From positions 1-53,461 of the forward strand of contig WANQ01000017.1 in the NCBI GenBank assembly GCA_015521735.1: a stretch of DNA of 53,461 nt, in the 5' to 3' direction. The stretch is from Pyrodictiaceae archaeon. Lineage in GTDB: Archaea > Thermoproteota > Thermoprotei_A > Sulfolobales > WANQ01. The notes beneath the pieces are model-generated. The model was given only the letters and a program-made list of their open reading frames with translations, made no database searches and was not told the DNA's origin. Of this stretch, positions 50,285 to 53,461 are shown in pieces. The position numbers were made by a program, and so were the translations under genes. Position 1 is the first letter of the stretch; every line of letters begins with the position of its first letter.

Positions 50285-51663
50285 AGCTTTCCATTCTTAA
50301 ATACCATTTTATGCCATTTATTATCAGTTAAGTTCATACGTGACTTCAACACCATTAATTCCCGTACTATTACGTCATTTTTCAAGTTAATCCTTAAAAC
50401 TATTACGTTATCTACAATTGTATCTAGGAGACCTCCATCTCTAAAGTAGTCTCGTGCTATACTCATGATCACTGGAATATTCTCATTCTTAAACAACAGT
50501 ATGAGCTCCTCTATTACACGTTCAAATTCTACATCACCTAGTACACGGTAAAGCGATGAAAGACCATCTATAATTACTAAGTCTTTCCCTAAACCACTCT
50601 CTATTGCTAGCTCTCTCAGTAAATACCTTAGCCTACCAGGAGTGACAGTATAGGGGTCAACATATATTATCCTAAGACCACTTGCATGAAGCTTAAACGG
50701 GTTATATCCTAAGAGTACTAAAGTCTCATTAAGCTGTGAAACAGGTTCGTCAAGTGAAATATATAGCACTCTACGACCTCTTAAAGCATTTTCTGCTGCA
50801 ATAGATAGAGTTAATAGTGTCTTACCACTACCTGAAGGCCCTATTATTAGAGTTGATGTACCCTTAACTACTCCCCCATTTAATAACTCATCAAGTCCCT
50901 CTACAAATGTTTTTATCCTTGAAGCTTTATCCATGTACACCTTGCTTAAACTCAAGGGCGTATGGACTATGAAGCCTACTCCAGGTACTATACTATACTC
51001 TAATGATATTTCAGCTAACGATGTACCTCTCATCTTTACGATATTCATGTATCTACGATAAGCTCCAGGTTTCGAATAATCTAGTCTCAATATTATTACT
51101 GTATCAGCTATGAATTCTTCAACACTATAGCCTATTTTTGTTTCACCTATAGGTAAATCTGCTATAAGTATAGTTGTAACATTAAACGATGTAGCAAGAT
51201 TATATATAGCGTTATGTAGTGTAGCTCTAGCTTCAACAGGGCCTAGAACCTGCATTATGGGTGTTATAGAATCTATGACCAGTCTCTTAGCCTTCAACTT
51301 GAGTACAGTCTTGAAAACCTCATTAGTAATAGAGGCTATTGCATCCTTACTAATAGTTGTGGGTATCTGTATAAAAGATACTAGATTATTCTTCTCCAAT
51401 GATTCAAAGTCCATGTTATACTGACGCATAAACTCATAGAACCTTTTACGTGGTTCAGCAAAACTAACATAAACACCAGGTTCACGCCACTTAAGAGCAC
51501 CATCATGGATAAACCTAGCTGAAAACGTAGACTTACCAGTACCAGGATTACCGGCAAGAAGCACAATTGACCCTCTAATAAAGCCGCCCTCAGTTACTTC
51601 ATCAAAACCTGGAACACCAGTAGGACATCGTTCTACTTCACTACCTAAACTATCTGTATTCAA
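50272..51663 (-). CDS. Double KaiC-domain ATPase
   Basis: Two RecA/KaiC-type ATP sites are visible: GNPGTGKSTFSARF (residues 38-51) with LVIDSITPIMQVLG, and GPSGSGKTLLTLSIA (about 268-282) with LVIIDGLSSLYRVLG. The start TGVPGFDEVTEGGF and the start of the second repeat EGLDELLNGGVVKG are typical KaiC-domain openings. Archaeal members of this group are linked to signalling rather than to a clock. The function here is unknown. The gene ends 13 bases inside the kinase-like gene on the other strand. Confidence 0.85.
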   Translation of the reverse strand: MNTDSLGSEVERCPTGVPGFDEVTEGGFIRGSIVLLAGNPGTGKSTFSARFIHDGALKWREPGVYVSFAEPRKRFYEFMRQYNMDFESLEKNNLVSFIQIPTTISKDAIASITNEVFKTVLKLKAKRLVIDSITPIMQVLGPVEARATLHNAIYNLATSFNVTTILIADLPIGETKIGYSVEEFIADTVIILRLDYSKPGAYRRYMNIVKMRGTSLAEISLEYSIVPGVGFIVHTPLSLSKVYMDKASRIKTFVEGLDELLNGGVVKGTSTLIIGPSGSGKTLLTLSIAAENALRGRRVLYISLDEPVSQLNETLVLLGYNPFKLHASGLRIIYVDPYTVTPGRLRYLLRELAIESGLGKDLVIIDGLSSLYRVLGDVEFERVIEELILLFKNENIPVIMSIARDYFRDGGLLDTIVDNVIVLRINLKNDVIVRELMVLKSRMNLTDNKWHKMVFKNGKLQII

Positions 51664-51843
51664 ATAAGCTACCCTCTACTTACCCTTTACTCTACCTCCT
51701 ACAGTAACCTACTTATCCTACTAATATATTATTTTTACACATCTTACAGTAAAGAATTAATAAAAATCAATCTAACAATAAGGTACTGTATTACAAGTAT
51801 TAGTTAGAGCTTAGTAAATAGTTATATACCTGGAGAATAAATA

Positions 51844-52269
51844 GTGTTCATAGGTGTACATAAAGCATTGAGTGAAATAGCTATTAGAATACCACGTGAA
51901 CTAGAAGTTAGGTTAGAAGAACTAGTTAACAAGATAGTTAAAGAAACATATGGTGAAGCACTACTCTCATCAATTAAATCATACATAGATGTAGAAGAAA
52001 AAGATCGAAGTCTAGTAGAACTACTACTATACAATCCTAGAAAACTAGTAAATTATTTAGCAAAGGTATTCAGTGAATCAGAAAACGCGGCATATAACTT
52101 CTTAAAAACAATCTTAGATAAACTCTACAATAACATAGGTGAAATACCTGAAATAGACATAAATGAAGCGTTAAATGAGCTAAGAATAGGTAATGAAGAA
52201 AAAATACAGACAATAGTACTAGAACTAGCTTACAAGCTTAGAGTAAAAGCTAAGAAGCCATTATTCTAG
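51844..52269 (+). CDS. Small acidic helical protein of unknown function
   Basis: The 141-residue protein is predicted almost entirely helical, opening IGVHKALSEIAIRIPRELEVRLEELVNKIVKETYG and ending in KLRVKAKKPLF. The start is GTG 51844 with GGAG about eight bases upstream and a TATA-like TTATATA about 20 bases before it. I do not recognise a family. Its last nine bases overlap the next gene on the other strand. Confidence 0.55.
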   Translation: MFIGVHKALSEIAIRIPRELEVRLEELVNKIVKETYGEALLSSIKSYIDVEEKDRSLVELLLYNPRKLVNYLAKVFSESENAAYNFLKTILDKLYNNIGEIPEIDINEALNELRIGNEEKIQTIVLELAYKLRVKAKKPLF

Positions 52270-52518
52270 GCCTACTAAACCCTCTTCACTACACATACGT
52301 TTAACTAAACCTAGAATCTCAGAATACAATCTACTCTCTTCACCGAAAACTCTCTTAAGAACACCTAGAATATAGTTCACGCCTACCTGACTAACCCCTT
52401 CTACCTCTACAATACTCTCCACAAGAGACCATGTAGCTACACCATATTTACTAGCAATGTATTCGGCGATAGCCTTAAAGAGCTCCTTACTACGTATATT
52501 ACTGCATTTATCTAGCAT
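52261..52518 (-). CDS. Small helical protein of unknown function
   Basis: The 85-residue protein is mostly helical, with NIRSKELFKAIAEYIASKYG and VSQVGVNYILGVLKRVFG. The two Cys (KCSN, MCSE) are far apart. It begins at ATG 52518 and overlaps the end of the previous gene convergently. No family is recognised, and it may be a non-coding reading. Confidence 0.45.
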   Translation of the reverse strand: MLDKCSNIRSKELFKAIAEYIASKYGVATWSLVESIVEVEGVSQVGVNYILGVLKRVFGEESRLYSEILGLVKRMCSEEGLVGLE

Positions 52519-52591
52519 AGACAGCTACCCTCAAGAGCACGGTTCACAGGTATATGCGAGAGGAATAAAAATATTTAGGAAGGTGAAGTCC

Positions 52592-53461
52592 ATGGCCAAT
52601 AAGATTACCGAGAACATATACCTATTAGATGTAGAACCTCTAGGATACCCTAAGCAGATCTCAGTATACCTAGTAGTAAGCAATAATAAAGCATTACTAG
52701 TAGATACTGGGCCTAGAATAGTAGTAGACAACTTATTGGAACTGATAAGTGAAGTAGTAGATAAGCCCAAAATACTGCATATAGCACTAACCCACATACA
52801 CATAGACCATGGGGGAGGAGCAACACTACTAGCCAAAAGACTAGCAAGCAAAGGAGTAGAAGTAAAAATACTAGTCCACCCAAGAGGAGTGAAACACATA
52901 GTAAACCCCGAAAAACTATGGAATGCATCACTACAGGTACTAGGCAAGGCAGCAGAAATACAGGGGAAGCCAGAACCCATAGAAGAAAAATACGTAACAG
53001 CAATAGGTGATGGTGAAACAATAAGTCTAGACGGAGTAGAAATTAAAGCAATACATACACCAGGCCATGCACCACACCATGTAGCATACATAGTATACCC
53101 AGACAACATAGCGTTAACTGGAGATGCAGTAGCAATACACTACGATGGAAGAATGCACCCAGTAAGCCCACCACCATTCAAACTAGACCAAGCAATACAA
53201 AGCATAGACAAAATCAAACAATACAAACCAGAAAAAATAACGGTAACACACTATGGAGTAGCCCTAGAACTGGGAACCCAAGCACTAGAACACGGTAAGA
53301 AAAAGATACTGGAATGGTACCAGATAATCAAACAACTAGTAAGCCAAGGCGTAACCGAGCCAGAAAAAATACTAGACGAAATACTAAGAAGAGACCCAGA
53401 AACAAAATACATAGTAGAGGTAAGAGAAAACAACCCAATATTCAAAGGATCAGCACTACAA
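52592..53461 (+). CDS. MBL-fold metallo-hydrolase, N-terminal 290 residues (3' end outside the window)
   Basis: This zinc-type beta-lactamase-fold hydrolase shows HxHxDH as THIHIDHGGG (residues 67-76, His68, His70, Asp72, His73). LLVDTGPR precedes it. The later ligands lie in HTPGHAPHHVAYIV, ALTGDAVA and VTHYGVA. About 80 further residues are helical. The gene runs past the window end, so its length and any additional domain are unknown. GGAAGGTGAAG lies seven bases before ATG 52592, and a TATA-like AAAAATATTTA lies about 15 bases further up. The substrate could be a thioester, lactone or phosphodiester. Confidence 0.85.
   Translation, partial: MANKITENIYLLDVEPLGYPKQISVYLVVSNNKALLVDTGPRIVVDNLLELISEVVDKPKILHIALTHIHIDHGGGATLLAKRLASKGVEVKILVHPRGVKHIVNPEKLWNASLQVLGKAAEIQGKPEPIEEKYVTAIGDGETISLDGVEIKAIHTPGHAPHHVAYIVYPDNIALTGDAVAIHYDGRMHPVSPPPFKLDQAIQSIDKIKQYKPEKITVTHYGVALELGTQALEHGKKKILEWYQIIKQLVSQGVTEPEKILDEILRRDPETKYIVEVRENNPIFKGSALQ

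Noticed and set aside
1-53461. CRISPR array, tRNA, rRNA or insertion sequence
   Set aside because: I saw no regularly spaced repeats, no tRNA T-loop pattern in the gaps, no rRNA segments and no transposase or terminal repeats. This is a reading by eye, so a weak or intron-split tRNA cannot be fully excluded.

Overview
The window comes from a hyperthermophilic crenarchaeon, most like the Desulfurococcales (Staphylothermus, Thermosphaera, Desulfurococcus or Ignisphaera type). The DNA is AT-rich. Many genes start with GTG or TTG. Promoters are short TATA boxes, some 20-26 bases from the start codon, as in leaderless archaeal mRNAs. Archaeal hallmark genes include tmcA, a short ArcS-type archaeosine synthase with a RaSEA-like radical SAM partner, dual-specificity phosphoglucose/phosphomannose isomerase, ADP-forming acyl-CoA synthetase, a geranylgeranyl-reductase-type flavoprotein and two C/D box sRNAs. 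The placement at order level is inference.

Layout. 0-2.7 kb: end of a sugar-type ABC uptake operon, a small membrane protein and a winged-helix regulator. 2.7-8.2 kb: a decay zone with four broken genes (a membrane-anchored surface protein, an M24 peptidase, an M1-like fragment and a PaREP1 protein) around an intact VapBC pair with a candidate operator. 8.4-12.4 kb: tmcA, an unknown gene, a phosphodiesterase and deoC. 12.4-16.8 kb: acdA, three overlapping or clustered surface-protein genes, a C/D sRNA and a membrane protein. 16.9-20 kb: arcS and RaSEA (archaeosine), then DUF432 and MscS. 20-22.7 kb: both methylmalonyl-CoA mutase subunits and the epimerase. 22.7-30 kb: a surface protein, trxB, a sugar-nucleotide epimerase, a ferritin-like protein, DUF1805, an ABC-2 exporter and spermidine synthase. 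30-35 kb: a radical SAM enzyme, a second C/D sRNA, an MTA/SAH-deaminase-like amidohydrolase, a second AbrB/PIN pair and a 2-hydroxyacid dehydrogenase. 35-39.5 kb: a Na+-pumping methylmalonyl-CoA decarboxylase split over two divergent transcripts. 39.5-53.5 kb: a flavoprotein reductase, SpoIIM, a very large GH57 amylolytic protein, PGI/PMI, meaB, a three-gene cluster ending in a kinase-like protein, a double-KaiC ATPase and a truncated MBL-fold hydrolase.

How the genes work together. The clearest metabolic theme is spread over 34 kb. Mutase (20-22.7 kb), its epimerase and its MeaB chaperone (46.3 kb) interconvert succinyl-CoA and methylmalonyl-CoA. The membrane decarboxylase (35-39.5 kb) turns methylmalonyl-CoA into propionyl-CoA plus CO2 while exporting Na+. 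AcdA (12.4 kb) could then recover ATP from the acyl-CoA. No biotin carboxylase gene is seen here, which favours decarboxylation over ATP-driven carboxylation. A second theme is RNA modification: TmcA, ArcS with RaSEA, and two 2'-O-methylation guide RNAs. A third is the cell surface: the large GH57 enzyme and several proteins with an N-terminal signal and a C-terminal membrane anchor that I cannot assign.
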